Below the pieces are notes generated by a model. That model was not told the DNA's origin, did not search any database, and worked only from the letters and a program-made list of their open reading frames with translations. 64,000 nt of DNA from Trematomus loennbergii (Eukaryota > Chordata > Actinopteri > Perciformes > Nototheniidae): positions 21,727,702 through 21,791,701 of the forward strand of contig JAAOOA010000016.1 in the NCBI GenBank assembly GCA_012861695.1, in the 5' to 3' direction. A program made the position numbers and the translations under genes. Positions 62,801-64,000 of the stretch are shown piece after piece; positions within the stretch are counted from its first letter, which is position 1; each line of letters starts with the position of its first letter.

Positions 62801-64000
62801 ATGGACATGTAATCTACTTCATGGACATGTAATCTACTTCATGGACATGTAATCTACTTCATGGACATGTAATCTACTTCATGGACATGTAACTAACATA
62901 CCTTTACAAGACTCTGTAAACAGCATTTTGACAAATCTGGATTACAAGAAGCAACCGATCCAACTGAAATTGTAATTGTCACAAAAAACCTGTGAACTAT
63001 TTAAAAAATGTTTTGTATTCTTATAAATTATTTTAACAGCAGGTTTATTTCAGTCATGTTTTCTTCTTTCAGTTCACAGAAAGTGTTGTTTATTCACCTT
63101 TATCTTCACACGAGTCACATGACCAGCGTGTTCAGTTGTGGTTCATTTTGAGGTTCAGTCTCTGTCTTTCTTTACATGATGACATCTTGTATTAAGAGAA
63201 AACTCCAATCTATGGTAACTGCCCTTGAATATCTGTAATTTAAATAGTGCTGCTAGAGAAAGAAATCTAAATGTAACAACTTACAATAAATACTTAATAG
63301 ATTTTTGCCAAATGTGCCTGTGTCTTTCTTTGACTGGAGGTGTGCGATGTAGTTCCTGTATGCAGTTTTTTAAAAACATTGTTCTGTGAGGGTGCAATTT
63401 TACAACACCACAAATATTAAGGTTTCCACATTTCAAAGGCCCCTTTCTCAGCAAAAAATAAATCACATTTCCTTATCCGACCATATGTAAATGAATTTTA
63501 AATTATATTATACACGTTGTATTTCTTGTCCAACACACATTTTTTCGTAGACAATAGTGGCCATTTAGTGACTCAATTACCCTTCATCACATATGTATGG
63601 CTATAGTCAGGATTTAATAAATATGAGTCCATATTTATTTTCCATATTTTAGTTATCTTATCTCATTTTTCTTACCTCTGTAAAGTGTCTTTGAGCACCT
63701 GATAAGCACTTGATAAATAAAATGTATTATTATAATTAAAGTAGTCAAGTTTAAACAAATGAAAATAACTTGCAGCACATAAAATATCCATTGTATGTGT
63801 GTTAACTTGTTCAATTTGAAATGCTAGCACAAACCTTCGCGCCTGCTTCTGAAGTTTAATAGTTAGTCAATTCCTCCATGATGTGTTTTTTGTTTCAGTA
63901 GCCACAGTGGGAAACTACTCATCACAAGTGATCCATAACAGTGTTTCCGTTGAGAGTAAGCAGCTCTGAGTGCTGACTCGAGGCCAAAAGGTTTCAGGGA
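59851..64000. other. Gene-free right flank
   Basis: AT-rich DNA with no exon supported on either strand. A LINE-tail-like piece lies near 62266-62320 (CCTTTATTGTCATTGTACAA), a (TTA)n run near 62353 and a minisatellite at 62765-62891. Confidence 0.5.
62765..62891. repeat. 20-bp minisatellite
   Basis: About six nearly perfect copies of a 20-bp unit (ATGTAATCTACTTCATGGAC), ending in a partial copy. Confidence 0.97.

Overview
The window is teleost fish chromosomal DNA. Evidence: a fish-type NLR gene (FISNA-NACHT, leucine-rich repeats and B30.2), split genes with GT-AG introns, long (CA)n/(GT)n microsatellites and many cut-and-paste DNA transposons. There is no bacterial organisation, no CRISPR array and no rRNA gene.

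Layout. (1) 0.4-7.5 kb, minus strand: a complete but dead NLRC3-like gene. Every exon from the start codon to B30.2 can be found with its splice sites, but the frame is broken by at least four nonsense codons and several indels, and a 1.5-kb hAT-like element sits in the large exon. (2) 8.6-17 kb: a stack of mobile elements. One TTAA-flanked element (9719-16484) contains a solo LTR, a hAT-like element (itself holding a smaller repeat) and a 3.0-kb foldback element with arms of about 940 bp. Most layers keep readable target-site duplications. (3) 17.4-20.6 kb: a 3.2-kb element with 132-bp terminal inverted repeats carrying a three-exon gene for a 98-residue zinc-finger-like protein that I do not recognise. 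This is the best candidate for something undescribed. (4) 22.1-28.5 kb, plus strand: a hAT transposase-derived gene (ZNF862-like type) in pieces, split by a Harbinger-like element (with a hAT-type element and a SINE inside) and by a second hAT-like element in an exon. (5) 28.5-43 kb: apparently gene-free DNA with microsatellites and a Harbinger-type MITE. (6) 43-60 kb, plus strand: an RZ-subfamily RGS gene, best matched to rgs19, with a GC-rich promoter, 5' non-coding exon(s), four coding exons and a long 3' UTR. Each indel seen in its coding exons is a one-base loss in or beside a short homopolymer, which suggests assembly error more than gene death. (7) 60-64 kb: gene-free DNA with a 20-bp minisatellite.

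The only probable functional host gene is the RGS gene, a GTPase-activating protein for Gi/Gz-class G proteins. The NLR is an immune-receptor fossil. The left 29 kb is mainly a record of successive transposon insertions whose order can be read from nesting. Family names come from recognised motifs, not database searches.
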